Shown here piece by piece: positions 8,800 through 18,748 of a stretch of DNA of 55,064 nt. The notes beneath the pieces are model-generated. The model was not told the origin of the DNA and ran no database searches. It worked only from the letters and a program-made list of their open reading frames with translations. Where the stretch lies: the NCBI GenBank assembly GCA_934394985.1, contig CAKRRF010000016.1, forward strand, positions 1 to 55,064, read 5' to 3'. This DNA comes from an uncultured Marvinbryantia sp. (GTDB lineage Bacteria > Bacillota > Clostridia > Lachnospirales > Lachnospiraceae). The translations under genes and the position numbers were made by a program. How positions within the stretch are numbered: position 1 is the stretch's first letter; each line of letters starts with the position of its first letter.

Positions 8800-10239
8800 T
8801 TATCTCAGCAGGATGCTTTTCCAGGTATCGTATCCGGCACTGCCATCCACTTTCAGTTTCTTCTTTTTCTGGTATTCTTTGATTGCATAGACTGTATTGT
8901 CTCCGCATGAGCCATCAATGGTCAGATTCTTGTTATCCCTGCCTTTGCATCCATTACTCTTCAGCAGTCTCTGTAGTAATTTCACATCATTACCAGTTGA
9001 TCCACTCTGCACTGTTTTCACTTCAAACATATATCTTGTCCTCCCTGTCTCCGCGTTCGATTTATTTTCTGTCTTTGCCGCGGTACTATCTGCATACTTC
9101 GGCACCGCATAGCCACGAATATATCCCCAGCCAATTGGAATTGTACGTCTGTCTACTACGCCGTCATTTGTGTTTCCTTCAATGACTTTCATTGTTCTCG
9201 CTTTCGTATCTACACTTTCCACGATGCCGATATGATCTGCATAACCGTCATTTGGCTGTACAGATGTATCCCAGTTATAACAGATGATATAGCCCGGCTT
9301 CGGTGTGATAGTTCCATCCTCCTGCCAGATGCCCTTGCGGTCGAAAATCTTGATGTGTTCTTCTACACCACATTCCGTACCGCCGATCAAGTCCACCGCA
9401 TCCAGTTTGATAAAGGCTGCAGACACTGTGATATCACAATAATCATCTTCATAACTTGCCTTATAACCTCTGGCACGTGGATAATAATTATTATACAGGT
9501 CAATGATTGGCTTATGAGTTCCTTTTGCCCGGCTCAGTCCAAGCCAGCTTCTCATTACATCCAGAATCTGTTTTGCTGTTACTCCCATCGTCTTCTCCTC
9601 ACTTTCTACAATTGCATATTTTCTAATCCAAGACACGCAGCACTGATGACGGCTTTGGTAAACTGTATCTCCCACCTGGTTGTTGTTACTGGTATCTCTC
9701 TGATCCATGAGCAGAGATGCATAGATGTTATCCGGTGTGTATGGCTTTTGCGCCCGCGCAAAAATACGTTTCACCGGTGCCAGCCCGCCAAGATGCTGGA
9801 TCTCACACCACATCATCTGTGCCGGCACTGTCGTTACACCATACTTTTCTGCTTCTTTGATATAATCAGCCATCTGTTCTTCAAACAGTTCATCCTGACA
9901 CGCCTTTCCTGCTGCCGTGGTGATGATTGCAATCAACGCAGCCTTTTCTTTTGCTGATGGACCCCATTCCGTCTTTTCCCAGTCTACAGACAGTTTCTTT
10001 TCGATGCCTGCTGTATCTGCTGCCCGGAATGCCTTCGGATCTCTTTTCATGATCATCTGGCATAATCTTCGTGCTCTGGCTCCATAGTTCTGCGCCCACC
10101 CCAGAGTGCAGGTCTTTTCATCTTGTGTATTTGCGTATTTTCCCGCATATGCTTCATAACGACGTTTACCATAGATCTGACCGCCAGATTCCACCCCGCC
10201 GATGATGTTCGTTAAGATCTCAAGCTGTTTCTTGTTCAT
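8800..10239 (-). CDS. Modular prophage endolysin (muramidase-like, CHAP, PG-binding)
   Basis: A 479-residue lysis enzyme. Residues 1-200 form a lysozyme/muramidase-like domain with GGVESGG near residue 15 supplying a likely catalytic Glu. Residues 218-385 are a CHAP-type domain with Cys268 and His336. Residues about 405-478 are a PG_binding_1 domain (GSTGNDVKLLQRLL, DNTVYAIKEYQ). No signal peptide, so export needs the holin. A GAGGAG site six bases before Met218 (9588) gives a good internal start that would yield a 262-residue CHAP plus wall-binding form; this is where the host-side homologue starts. Last gene of the late operon. Confidence 0.9.
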   Translation of the reverse strand: MNKKQLEILTNIIGGVESGGQIYGKRRYEAYAGKYANTQDEKTCTLGWAQNYGARARRLCQMIMKRDPKAFRAADTAGIEKKLSVDWEKTEWGPSAKEKAALIAIITTAAGKACQDELFEEQMADYIKEAEKYGVTTVPAQMMWCEIQHLGGLAPVKRIFARAQKPYTPDNIYASLLMDQRDTSNNNQVGDTVYQSRHQCCVSWIRKYAIVESEEKTMGVTAKQILDVMRSWLGLSRAKGTHKPIIDLYNNYYPRARGYKASYEDDYCDITVSAAFIKLDAVDLIGGTECGVEEHIKIFDRKGIWQEDGTITPKPGYIICYNWDTSVQPNDGYADHIGIVESVDTKARTMKVIEGNTNDGVVDRRTIPIGWGYIRGYAVPKYADSTAAKTENKSNAETGRTRYMFEVKTVQSGSTGNDVKLLQRLLKSNGCKGRDNKNLTIDGSCGDNTVYAIKEYQKKKKLKVDGSAGYDTWKSILLR

Positions 10240-10253
10240 AGCACCCTCCTGAA

Positions 10254-10376
10254 TTATTTTTCTTCTTCAAAATTAGAGGGAGATACGTCTGAAACATATC
10301 TCCCAAATTCTTTCCAAATCATTCTTCCTGCAATTCCAATAGCTACAATCACACCGCCTGCTGCAACATATCCCAT
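10254..10376 (-). CDS. Small membrane protein between holin and endolysin
   Basis: A 40-residue ORF reading MGYVAAGGVIVAIGIAGRM with a single N-terminal transmembrane helix and a charged tail (SNFEEEK). AAAGGGGAT precedes the ATG at a suitable distance. Its stop is 14 bases from the endolysin start. Position suggests an accessory lysis function such as a second holin or holin modulator. Not recognised as a named family. Confidence 0.7.
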   Translation of the reverse strand: MGYVAAGGVIVAIGIAGRMIWKEFGRYVSDVSPSNFEEEK

Positions 10377-10396
10377 GGTGTTATCCCCTTTACATT

Positions 10397-10909
10397 TTAT
10401 AATCTTTTTTCTGCTGTGATCGCTTTTTCCTGTGTGCTTTTTGCATCCTGCTGTGTTGTCATACCTTCCACCTGGCTTTCCCAGATCTCATCAGAATCCG
10501 GAAGTTCATCTGTATAATTGCTCAGGAAGTTGCGTACTACGTTCCATACCTTTTTCACCGGCAGTCCGCAGAGATACATATTCTTCAGAATACTGACAAT
10601 TTCATAGGCTATGTAAAGCAGACCGAAGAATTCTGCTGCACCGATAGACTCCACACCGATCCACATTCGTACTTGCTCCGGCACAAATCCGATCAGATTA
10701 ATCTTCACCAGATAATCCACAATCAGAAGACCACACAGGCTGACGATCATCGAGATCTTGCGGATAGCTCCATCAATACCAAAGCAGGAATTAAACTTTT
10801 TCTCCTTTGCTGCCCGGATCACGCCAAAGATCGTATCAAAAATAACTGCTGCCACCACCAGCTGAATAATTTTATTGTGCATAAATAATTCAATAAGTTT
10901 TCCTAACAT
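10397..10909 (-). CDS. Phage holin family protein (holin 4_1 type)
   Basis: A 170-residue membrane protein of the toxin-secretion/phage-lysis holin family. An N-terminal segment with FDTIFGVIRAAKEKKFNS resembles the conserved start of this family. Three to four hydrophobic helices span residues 15-115; the C-terminal 50 residues are hydrophilic and acidic. It forms membrane lesions to let the endolysin reach the wall. AAGAAGGG precedes the ATG. The tail-fibre terminator sits upstream, so late lysis may depend on readthrough or a local promoter in 10910-11000. Confidence 0.85.
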   Translation of the reverse strand: MLGKLIELFMHNKIIQLVVAAVIFDTIFGVIRAAKEKKFNSCFGIDGAIRKISMIVSLCGLLIVDYLVKINLIGFVPEQVRMWIGVESIGAAEFFGLLYIAYEIVSILKNMYLCGLPVKKVWNVVRNFLSNYTDELPDSDEIWESQVEGMTTQQDAKSTQEKAITAEKRL

Positions 10910-11005
10910 TTTTTTCGTCCCTTCTTCTTTATAATATTCGTTTTCACTTGCTCCAATTATCTGTATGGTTTATCTCGTATCATTGCATTACTCCTGTTAA
11001 TAATC

Positions 11006-11033
11006 AAAAAGAGACAGTCTCGAAAACTGTCCC
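11006..11033 (-). terminator. Terminator between tail fibre and lysis genes
   Basis: GGGACAGT pairs with ACTGTCTC (one G-U pair) and is followed by TTTTT on the minus strand, a few bases after the tail-fibre stop. Confidence 0.8.
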
Positions 11034-11041
11034 TTTACCGA

Positions 11042-12325
11042 TTAATTAAATGTTATCTCGATATCTGCATCAATACCACATGATGCATTATTGATTGTGT
11101 TAGCATCTCCTGTCTGCATTATTGCTGTAATCCGCACCCATTCTTTGTTAGCAGAGGCTTCATATGTAATTTTTTTTGTGCCTGCTTCCGCTGATGAACC
11201 ATATAAGTAATTACCGTTTTGCCGTATTTTCATTCCTTGTACATTAGCCACTGTTACAGGTGGAATCATAAGTATAGGGCGAGATAACGGGATCGTAAAT
11301 TTGACGTATGTCCCAGCATTGGTTATATAACCAGCTCCATCCCAATGAAGCTTGACAGAGTCGCCCTGCTCATAATATGGTTTCCATCCAATATAATTGC
11401 CGTTGTCGTCTGTATACTCTTTAAATAAGAAACGTATTCCGGTTCCGCCATAAATATTGGTACTCTTCCGTCCACCATATCCAATAACGACGTTATCGTT
11501 CGAAGACATATTGACAAGGTTCGTATACTCGCCTGATGTAGCCATTCCTAATAATGCCTTGCCATTCTTTAGATATATATTTCCGCCAAGTGTAAGATCA
11601 CGACTGGCTGTAATACTGCCCGTTTCTATTTCATTCGTCTTGCCCCATAAACGGATGTCGCCAATTTTGGCATGTTGCTCATAACCATCCAGTTCTATTG
11701 TTCCAGTAGTATCTCCCTTTTTGTTTCCATATCCAAGATGCAATGTCGTATAACGTATGTCGGAATCTTGCTGCATTCGGAAAGTTCCTATAGCTTCATC
11801 TTTTCTGGTATCAGTGAGGATGACTCCTGTTCCAAACAAAGCAGCACGGGTATCTTCAATCTCACTCCCCCAGACTTCAACATAACCGCCGTTTAACGTG
11901 CTGCCATTATAAATAGCAATATTACCGCCAGTCAGATTCGTATCATTGATTTCAAAACTGGCTATTGTACCTTTTACGCCATTTAACGTTACACCTGTAA
12001 TAGATCCTGTAGCAGTAATATCTTTCGCAAAAATACTGTCGATATCTAATCGGTCTGCAGATATTAATCCAGTTTTGATATTGGATCCGTCAATCGTAGT
12101 GGTTCCATTGCCAGAAAGACTTGAAATCGTAACATATCCATCCAGATCTATCATACCGGCATTAATTTTGATCTTTTCTGCTGACTGATTAATAGCTGAT
12201 ATGATTCCGTCTTTGTCAACTTTCAGTTCGATTTTGCCATTCATCATAGACATCGAAGCAATAATCTCTTTTATCGTTTCATCGTTTGTCTCAAAAAGTT
12301 TGATCTCTTTTTCTGCTATGATCAC
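11042..12325 (-). CDS. Tail fibre / baseplate protein
   Basis: A 427-residue protein with an N-terminal coiled region, then a beta-rich body of repeated GSIT/GNI/TGTIEL motifs, as in phage fibre proteins that trimerise as beta-helices. The N-terminal IKLFETNDETIKEIIASMSMMNGKIELKVDKDGI resembles the linker repeats of Tal. The ATG overlaps the Tal stop by four bases (ATGA), so translation is probably coupled. Likely host recognition at the tail tip together with Tal. Sequence alone does not show the receptor. Confidence 0.7.
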   Translation of the reverse strand: MIIAEKEIKLFETNDETIKEIIASMSMMNGKIELKVDKDGIISAINQSAEKIKINAGMIDLDGYVTISSLSGNGTTTIDGSNIKTGLISADRLDIDSIFAKDITATGSITGVTLNGVKGTIASFEINDTNLTGGNIAIYNGSTLNGGYVEVWGSEIEDTRAALFGTGVILTDTRKDEAIGTFRMQQDSDIRYTTLHLGYGNKKGDTTGTIELDGYEQHAKIGDIRLWGKTNEIETGSITASRDLTLGGNIYLKNGKALLGMATSGEYTNLVNMSSNDNVVIGYGGRKSTNIYGGTGIRFLFKEYTDDNGNYIGWKPYYEQGDSVKLHWDGAGYITNAGTYVKFTIPLSRPILMIPPVTVANVQGMKIRQNGNYLYGSSAEAGTKKITYEASANKEWVRITAIMQTGDANTINNASCGIDADIEITFN

Positions 12326-15300
12326 GATACTGCCTCCTTCGTAATCGAAAATCCATTAATCATTGTCTCCAGGATTTCATCTGTAATAGTTGCTGAACCA
12401 GCAGAACCGGATTTGAAATTGACATACAGATACAACTCGTCTGATGCAGGGGTGTATGTATAATCTGTACCGGCAGCTTTCCATCCAGAATCCAATACTC
12501 TTCCAGACGCAGAATATACATTCAGTCCATAGTAACATCCAGGCGCCACAGAAGAATCCAGTTTTATCATATATGTTTGTCCATTCTCCAGCAGAATACC
12601 GTATTTATGTACACTGTCCACTATACCAGTGTTAGGTTCTGTATCTGTAACATACGAATATGCTCTGGCTGTGTTTCCACCCAGTTTTGGATCTGTTCCT
12701 GACATAGCCCATGATGCACCTTTCCCAATATGTACTGTAACAGTTGGATCTGGTTCTGGATCAGGATCCAGTGTTGTTCCCTTAAATGGTATCTTAGAAA
12801 TCTCTTCTGAATCATACTTCAGATAGATGTAAGAATCATCTGATCCCAGACGGAGTCTTTCTTTGATAATAGATGCAATGTCTGGTTCCCTTTCTTCAGC
12901 AAACTGCCATTTTCCATCTACTACTTTAATTATCCTTCCTTCATCTTCTGCTGTAGGAACGGGCAGAAGTCTAAGTTCATCGATCGTAATCCCTGATCCG
13001 CCAGAAATTGAGATATCGATTCTTTTACCATTAAAATCAGTAGCAAACATCGTACCATCATCAACAATGTATACTGCATTTCCAATCAGTTTTTTATCTT
13101 TTTCCAGTTTTTCTTTGGAAACCCTGCAAATTTGCATATAACTGTTTGATGGTTCTTCGCCGCGAATTACAATATTTTCTTCATTAACATCATACAGATA
13201 CATACCTTTTATAGTTGCCTGGATGTAATCACCTGCACTATTTTGATACTTTCCTGAAGTATTAGTAAAGTTAATATATCCATCTGTTGCAGTTTCTGAT
13301 TCCGGAACAGTAAATATGAATCCAGGTCTTTCATCACCGTATATAGTTGACTTAATCTTTAACGTGGCAGGAATCCATTTATTAGCTCCAGGATAATACA
13401 ACCGAAAAGCAACATTGGCACCGCCAGCATTATGTTCATATGTCTCACAACCGAATTCATACGTATGACCTGGGATGAAAGACCCATTTGGGATATTCCA
13501 TCGTAATCCAGACCAATTTGCATAATTATTGGGATCGTTCCATGTTATAGTAAAGTCATAATCCCCAAACTTTTCAAGCTTATAACATACCGTTAAGTTA
13601 TTATTTGTAGCCCCGACTAATGTAGGAATAAGATTTGTGTACCAATCTTTGGTAATATCTTCACCATATTCATCAACATCAATTGCATAAAAATTACTAA
13701 AGTCAAATACTTCCCCAGCTGCGCCGTTATATACTATCCTTAAACGCCAGGTGTCCTCTTCAGTGTCCTCCGGGATAATAACTGTTTTTACATATCCATA
13801 AAAATTTTCTCCATAAAGTGACGATTTCTGAGTATTGTTCATCGCCGGACGAATTGTTGTCCAACCTATTACAGCTGGTGATTCAGTATTAAAACCCCAG
13901 TTATTTGATTTTGTCACCTCATTAACAGTCCATCCAAATTCCAAAGTATGACCTTTTTTATTTGAAATATCAACCGTAAGGAACTGTACAATTTGTGAAT
14001 TGGTTAATCTTGTCAGCTTGAGATTATTTGTTCCATAATCGACACTGTCAACGGTTGCAATTCCGGTTTTTACTTTGTCAACGATGCCCTTAATAAATTC
14101 TGTAGTAGTTACAAAATTAGTGTATATGTATTCAGATGTCCAGTCATCAATCATCATACGATGATATATACTTGCTGTAGATTTGGAAGAGGTCTGTAGT
14201 TTTTCAAGTTCATCTTCGACTGTACCAAGGCGCTGATCCGTTTCGTAAACATACTGTGGTACTTTTTTGAACCCGTTTTTAATTCGTATTCCATCAAAGT
14301 AGATATACACTTTGTTAAGTGTTTTCAAACTGACTGTTTCACCCTGCGCCAAATTATCGCCACGTATAACTTCAAGAGTATGTCCGTTTGCATGTAATAT
14401 GTAATGACCAGCAGCTTCTCTTGTAATATCATATTCAGTATCATCTGATATTAGCAGATCGTCAAAGAATTCCGGGAGATCCCATGTCCGTAAACCATTC
14501 ATATCTATATAATGTGCACCACAGCATAAAGTGTCACATACCAGATATGTCGCAAGCTCGTAAAACTCCTCATCACTAAGTTTCTCCCCGGTGCCTGATC
14601 CATACAAATAATCATTAACTACTACTTTAGATCCGACCTTTGGATACCAATTTTGGTAATAATTCCATACATTTGTAGTGTTATTCACATGCCTCCACAG
14701 CGGGCGTCCAGAAAAACCGACCTGTGAGTGACAACTCTCCAACAGCATGTAATCATTTTCACCGATAGCTGACGGTAATCCATCCGGATTTGCACTGCTT
14801 ACAGTATCTGCATACCAATCTTGAGACATCTGATTTGGAAATGCAATTAAGCCTTTACTATGTGTGTAATCTACCAGTTGGATGTATTTCTCTCTCAATA
14901 CCACCGGGAATCCCTGATTGATACGCCCTTCTTCAGTCTCCATTCCAGCATCATCATAGAAACAGCCGTCAAGAGCTATACCGCCTTCATAAAGATCAAT
15001 ATATTTGTCTTCTGTATGTTCGGTTCCTTCATCATCGGTCCATGTATATGCCTCAATAAATTCTTTCTTTCCATTTTTTATACCACCAACGTGACAAGCA
15101 TATTCAAGCAATTGATATATTTCCCATTTGGTATGTATTCGCACCGCACCTGGATGTTTAGAGGCTTCTTCTTCGTCCCAGTAGCCACCTTTGCCGAGAA
15201 TGTGTGACCAGTCGCCGTCTTTTCTCCATGACGCAATCGTAATGTAATAGAAGATTTTTAATTTTGGATTTAATTTCTTCGCTTTTTGTATAATTGCAAT

Positions 15301-18234
15301 TTGACGGTCACGGTCGGCATCTGAAAACTTTCCAGAGTATAAAGTGCCACCAGCAACAACAATGTCATTTTGTGCTATCACAGCTGCTGCTTCTTCATCT
15401 GTATTTCCAAAATGGTAAAAATCATGGTACCAGAGACATGCTTTTCCGACTTGCCGTTGTTTTCCTCTACGGATATCCGAATTAGCCACCTCATCCTGTA
15501 ATTTTGCTATGTTGTCTTTGTTCTGCTCAATCTGACTGACGTAAACGTCTTTGTTTATTTCAGATGTAATATCATTTTTTACTGACGGAAGTATTGTTTC
15601 GTCAACATAATCCTGCAGTCTGGATGCTACCCGGTCGATAGCTGTTTCCCGATCTGGTGTAATATAGCCTGATCCGGTACTTACCAAGCGGCACTTGAAG
15701 GACACTCGGTTTGCAATATCGTCTGCCGTCGGAACCAGTTTGAATCCGTCATCCGATATCCTGCTGTCATTTGCCGGAATGTCTATATGATTTGATTCAT
15801 CATTGGTTTTGTAGTACCATTTCAGATGTACATCTGAACTCATAACCTTATGTAATTCTTCGCTGGTAGTAATCCTATTTTGACCATTATAAATAATTAC
15901 AGACAGAGCGGTTGTGGTTACCCCATCTTTTAAAGGTGCCCCATTTGATGATTCAATTTCGATTACTGTTGTCTTCTCACTTAATACATCATCAAGGTCA
16001 TCTGAGGTAGCAACCGACTTGGAAGCTATTTTTAAACTGGACACCTCCATATCCAATGTCCCTGACACCGTATTGAAGTCGAATTTGGAATTTTTTCCAA
16101 TGAGTTTAAAGCTGCCATCTACGTATGCCTGAAGTGGGGATTCGTTCTTACCTGTAAGTGAGCCATCACCCATACCGATTCCCACTGTGGAAATATAGAT
16201 TCCACTTGTTGGATCTTTTATGGAAGTTTTCCCGCTGTAGATTGCATAATTGCTCATATCGAAACCGGCAATCTGAGCCTGAAAAGCAGACAAATCAGCT
16301 ACGTCAATGGACGCCGCCTGAATTTTTGTGTTATTGATTTCTGCTTCTGATACACCATTCGCTCTATTGATGACTTCTACAATAGATTCTTCTCCGTCTT
16401 TCCCGGTTATAATCAACCGATCAGTTTTTATCGTACCAGCAATAATATTGTCTGCATTGATTGTTTTTATCTTAGCAGCCTCAATTGTGGCATCGGCAAT
16501 TTTTGCATTTGTAATAGCTCCATCATGAATCGCACCAGATCCTATGGAACCCTCTTTTATAATACCATTCTCTATCCAGGCATTGTTTACATTAGCCAGT
16601 CCTATATCTGCATATTTCAGCTTTGCCTCATCAGATCTCAAATAACCAAATGTGCCTACTTTTGACTCCAGTTCATCTGTTTTCAGATATATAATCTCTG
16701 CTTTTTCTGCGCTCAGATAGCCCAGCTCTGCCACTTTTGCTTCCAGGTTTTCTGCTGTAATATTGTTTGCATTAACAGTATCGATCCTGGCATTCACCGC
16801 TGAGAGGTCCGTGATGGTTGCTTCTTTGAATTCTGCATAGTCTCCGTTCAGGTTATCGATCTTAGCTGTATAAGCAGATAATTCATCCGTAACTGTGCTT
16901 TTAAAGTTTGCATAATCACCATCGATGGATTCCACTTTTGCCTGCAGAATATTAGCTTTTTCCAGTGTCGCATATTTGATATCTGCTTCATTTGCTTTTA
17001 TATAAGTAGCCTCTACTGTACCAATCCTGGCTTTTACCAGTGACACCTCTCCAGTCAGATCATTCACACTACTGCCCAAGGAACTTACATCACCTTTTAC
17101 AGTTATTATTTGCGACTGCATGTCTTTTACAGAAGCTGAATTATTGATCACAGTCTCAATTCCGACTACGCCATTTGCTTCTACACCTCTGACCAGAATT
17201 CCTTTTACTGTTCCGTCTGCATTGGTAATGTTCTCGAATGCAGACCTTGCTGCTTCCAGTTTTGACTGATATTCTTCCCAGCTTAATACCGTATTGGATA
17301 ATTCACAGGTATTTTTCTCCGGAGTCTGTGGATACTCCTTCATTTTTACGATGCGCTGTTTTTCCCTGGTTCCTGTTTTTTCATCCAGAAGCAGGATGGT
17401 ATCTCCCAAAGCATACTCCAGCAGACTATATTTCTGGTTTTGCTTTGCCAGATCGAATACCTCTACGCTATAGGATTTCTTTGGTTTAGACAGATCTGCC
17501 AGTTTTGCAATGGCATCTTCTTTCATAGCTGCAGCATCTTCATAATTGGTATCTTCCCAGATCAGCGTCCGTACCTTCGAAGAATACTGATAATTTTCCA
17601 CATATTCTTTTCCGCTATTAATGTCAGTTATTTTCAGTCCGTCTTTTCCAATTGGGACGATTCTTGTGTAAAAATCATAAGTATCTTCTGTATACTTAAT
17701 TTTATTGAGATTCAATCCGCTGACAAAGTAGACGCCTTTATCATTCCCGATTTTTTCGCTGAAACATACTGTTTTGTTTTTGGTATCAAAACTCATCTCA
17801 CACATCCATGCATCCCTGATTTTTCCAAGGATTGTATATGGAGTGGCTTTTAATGCCGCAACTTTTCTGATTTTATCAGCAGCAATCTCTGATTTTACCT
17901 TCCATCCAGTTCCTGCTACCGCAAGCCTTGCTGCATCCAGGAGCGAACTGTTTTCCGATGCAAATCTACTGTGCATATAAGATTCCAGATCTTCCAGATC
18001 AAGCTTACACTGATACTCTGGAAATCCATCTGACGATATTCCGGTTTCTTTTACTACATATCGGTCGTCTTTTGTCTCAATATAATATTCATTCTGGATA
18101 TTCTTGGATTTCCTTGCGCAGTAAGTGAAAGAGAGTGATTTGTCACCAGTTTCCAAATCACTCTCTACGCATGCATCTTTGTATTTTGAAATGTACCCGG
18201 CAGGGTTCTTATTCTGATCGTAAATCTTTAACAC
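12322..18234 (-). CDS. Tail-tip protein Tal with glycosidase-like domain
   Basis: A 1970-residue baseplate hub. Residues 1-330 resemble the prophage-endopeptidase-tail (gp18/Tal N-terminal) hub fold. Residues about 340-640 are repetitive linker with GTIKTDRLIITGK-type motifs. Residues about 910-1300 look like a TIM-barrel glycoside hydrolase: LNPKLKIFYYITIASW, ALDGCFYDDAG, KGLIAFPNQMSQDWY. The rest is beta-rich, with carbohydrate-binding-like and linker modules near the C-terminus (PDPEPDPTVTVHIG). It lies after Dit and the 161-residue gene, the canonical Tal position. It probably digests a capsule or wall glycan during adsorption; the glycosidase assignment is moderate. Confidence 0.8.
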   Translation of the reverse strand: MLKIYDQNKNPAGYISKYKDACVESDLETGDKSLSFTYCARKSKNIQNEYYIETKDDRYVVKETGISSDGFPEYQCKLDLEDLESYMHSRFASENSSLLDAARLAVAGTGWKVKSEIAADKIRKVAALKATPYTILGKIRDAWMCEMSFDTKNKTVCFSEKIGNDKGVYFVSGLNLNKIKYTEDTYDFYTRIVPIGKDGLKITDINSGKEYVENYQYSSKVRTLIWEDTNYEDAAAMKEDAIAKLADLSKPKKSYSVEVFDLAKQNQKYSLLEYALGDTILLLDEKTGTREKQRIVKMKEYPQTPEKNTCELSNTVLSWEEYQSKLEAARSAFENITNADGTVKGILVRGVEANGVVGIETVINNSASVKDMQSQIITVKGDVSSLGSSVNDLTGEVSLVKARIGTVEATYIKANEADIKYATLEKANILQAKVESIDGDYANFKSTVTDELSAYTAKIDNLNGDYAEFKEATITDLSAVNARIDTVNANNITAENLEAKVAELGYLSAEKAEIIYLKTDELESKVGTFGYLRSDEAKLKYADIGLANVNNAWIENGIIKEGSIGSGAIHDGAITNAKIADATIEAAKIKTINADNIIAGTIKTDRLIITGKDGEESIVEVINRANGVSEAEINNTKIQAASIDVADLSAFQAQIAGFDMSNYAIYSGKTSIKDPTSGIYISTVGIGMGDGSLTGKNESPLQAYVDGSFKLIGKNSKFDFNTVSGTLDMEVSSLKIASKSVATSDDLDDVLSEKTTVIEIESSNGAPLKDGVTTTALSVIIYNGQNRITTSEELHKVMSSDVHLKWYYKTNDESNHIDIPANDSRISDDGFKLVPTADDIANRVSFKCRLVSTGSGYITPDRETAIDRVASRLQDYVDETILPSVKNDITSEINKDVYVSQIEQNKDNIAKLQDEVANSDIRRGKQRQVGKACLWYHDFYHFGNTDEEAAAVIAQNDIVVAGGTLYSGKFSDADRDRQIAIIQKAKKLNPKLKIFYYITIASWRKDGDWSHILGKGGYWDEEEASKHPGAVRIHTKWEIYQLLEYACHVGGIKNGKKEFIEAYTWTDDEGTEHTEDKYIDLYEGGIALDGCFYDDAGMETEEGRINQGFPVVLREKYIQLVDYTHSKGLIAFPNQMSQDWYADTVSSANPDGLPSAIGENDYMLLESCHSQVGFSGRPLWRHVNNTTNVWNYYQNWYPKVGSKVVVNDYLYGSGTGEKLSDEEFYELATYLVCDTLCCGAHYIDMNGLRTWDLPEFFDDLLISDDTEYDITREAAGHYILHANGHTLEVIRGDNLAQGETVSLKTLNKVYIYFDGIRIKNGFKKVPQYVYETDQRLGTVEDELEKLQTSSKSTASIYHRMMIDDWTSEYIYTNFVTTTEFIKGIVDKVKTGIATVDSVDYGTNNLKLTRLTNSQIVQFLTVDISNKKGHTLEFGWTVNEVTKSNNWGFNTESPAVIGWTTIRPAMNNTQKSSLYGENFYGYVKTVIIPEDTEEDTWRLRIVYNGAAGEVFDFSNFYAIDVDEYGEDITKDWYTNLIPTLVGATNNNLTVCYKLEKFGDYDFTITWNDPNNYANWSGLRWNIPNGSFIPGHTYEFGCETYEHNAGGANVAFRLYYPGANKWIPATLKIKSTIYGDERPGFIFTVPESETATDGYINFTNTSGKYQNSAGDYIQATIKGMYLYDVNEENIVIRGEEPSNSYMQICRVSKEKLEKDKKLIGNAVYIVDDGTMFATDFNGKRIDISISGGSGITIDELRLLPVPTAEDEGRIIKVVDGKWQFAEEREPDIASIIKERLRLGSDDSYIYLKYDSEEISKIPFKGTTLDPDPEPDPTVTVHIGKGASWAMSGTDPKLGGNTARAYSYVTDTEPNTGIVDSVHKYGILLENGQTYMIKLDSSVAPGCYYGLNVYSASGRVLDSGWKAAGTDYTYTPASDELYLYVNFKSGSAGSATITDEILETMINGFSITKEAVS

Positions 18235-18250
18235 GGGTACTCACCTCATC

Positions 18251-18736
18251 TCATTCTTCCAGCATAAACATAAATGCGCCAAGATATTCACTGGACAGCT
18301 CAAGCCCATCCATACATTCTACTTTGATCTTGTGAATATTTACATCCCGAACATCAATCTCCAGTAATTCCTTCTTTTTTTCCCCATACTCATCTTCACT
18401 TTTGCCAGTCTTGAAAACTTCCTGCGGAATCGGTTCTGTTCCCGGATCCGTGCCCTCGATCATGCTCCTCAGCTTCTTTTTCTCATACTGGTTCATTGCT
18501 TCCTCGAACACAGCCTGCTCTTTTTCCTTATCTCTGTATTCATTGTCCAGTTCTTCCAGCGCCGCAAAATATGGTGCGAGTTTATTTAGGAACTCTGCCA
18601 TATTTTTCCTCATCGCATACATGATCTGGATCCTTCCTGCAAAAAGCTGTTTTTTATTTTCTTTATAATATTCTTTTTCAATCTTCTGCATGGCATCCAG
18701 GTTATTATAGTTCTGTATCATTTCTACGTTTTTCAT
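18251..18736 (-). CDS. Unrecognised tail-module protein, 161 aa
   Basis: A 161-residue, highly charged, helical protein (many K/E/M) with a coiled-coil stretch around residues 60-110. It sits between Dit and Tal with 12-17 base gaps, so it is part of the late operon. The region LAPYFAALEELDNEYRDKEKEQ suggests a helical hairpin. Small proteins in this slot occur in other Firmicutes siphoviruses without known function. A baseplate or assembly role is inferred only from position. Confidence 0.7.
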   Translation of the reverse strand: MKNVEMIQNYNNLDAMQKIEKEYYKENKKQLFAGRIQIMYAMRKNMAEFLNKLAPYFAALEELDNEYRDKEKEQAVFEEAMNQYEKKKLRSMIEGTDPGTEPIPQEVFKTGKSEDEYGEKKKELLEIDVRDVNIHKIKVECMDGLELSSEYLGAFMFMLEE

Positions 18737-18748
18737 TTTCGTTTCCTT

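Noticed and set aside
10920..11000. Tiny reading frames (8 and 17 codons) between holin and tail fibre
   Set aside because: Too short to support despite an AGGAG near one of them; no recognised XkdX-like pattern.
12400..13200. Plus-strand open frames inside the Tal and tape-measure genes
   Set aside because: They are opposite-strand shadows of long well-supported genes and match no family.
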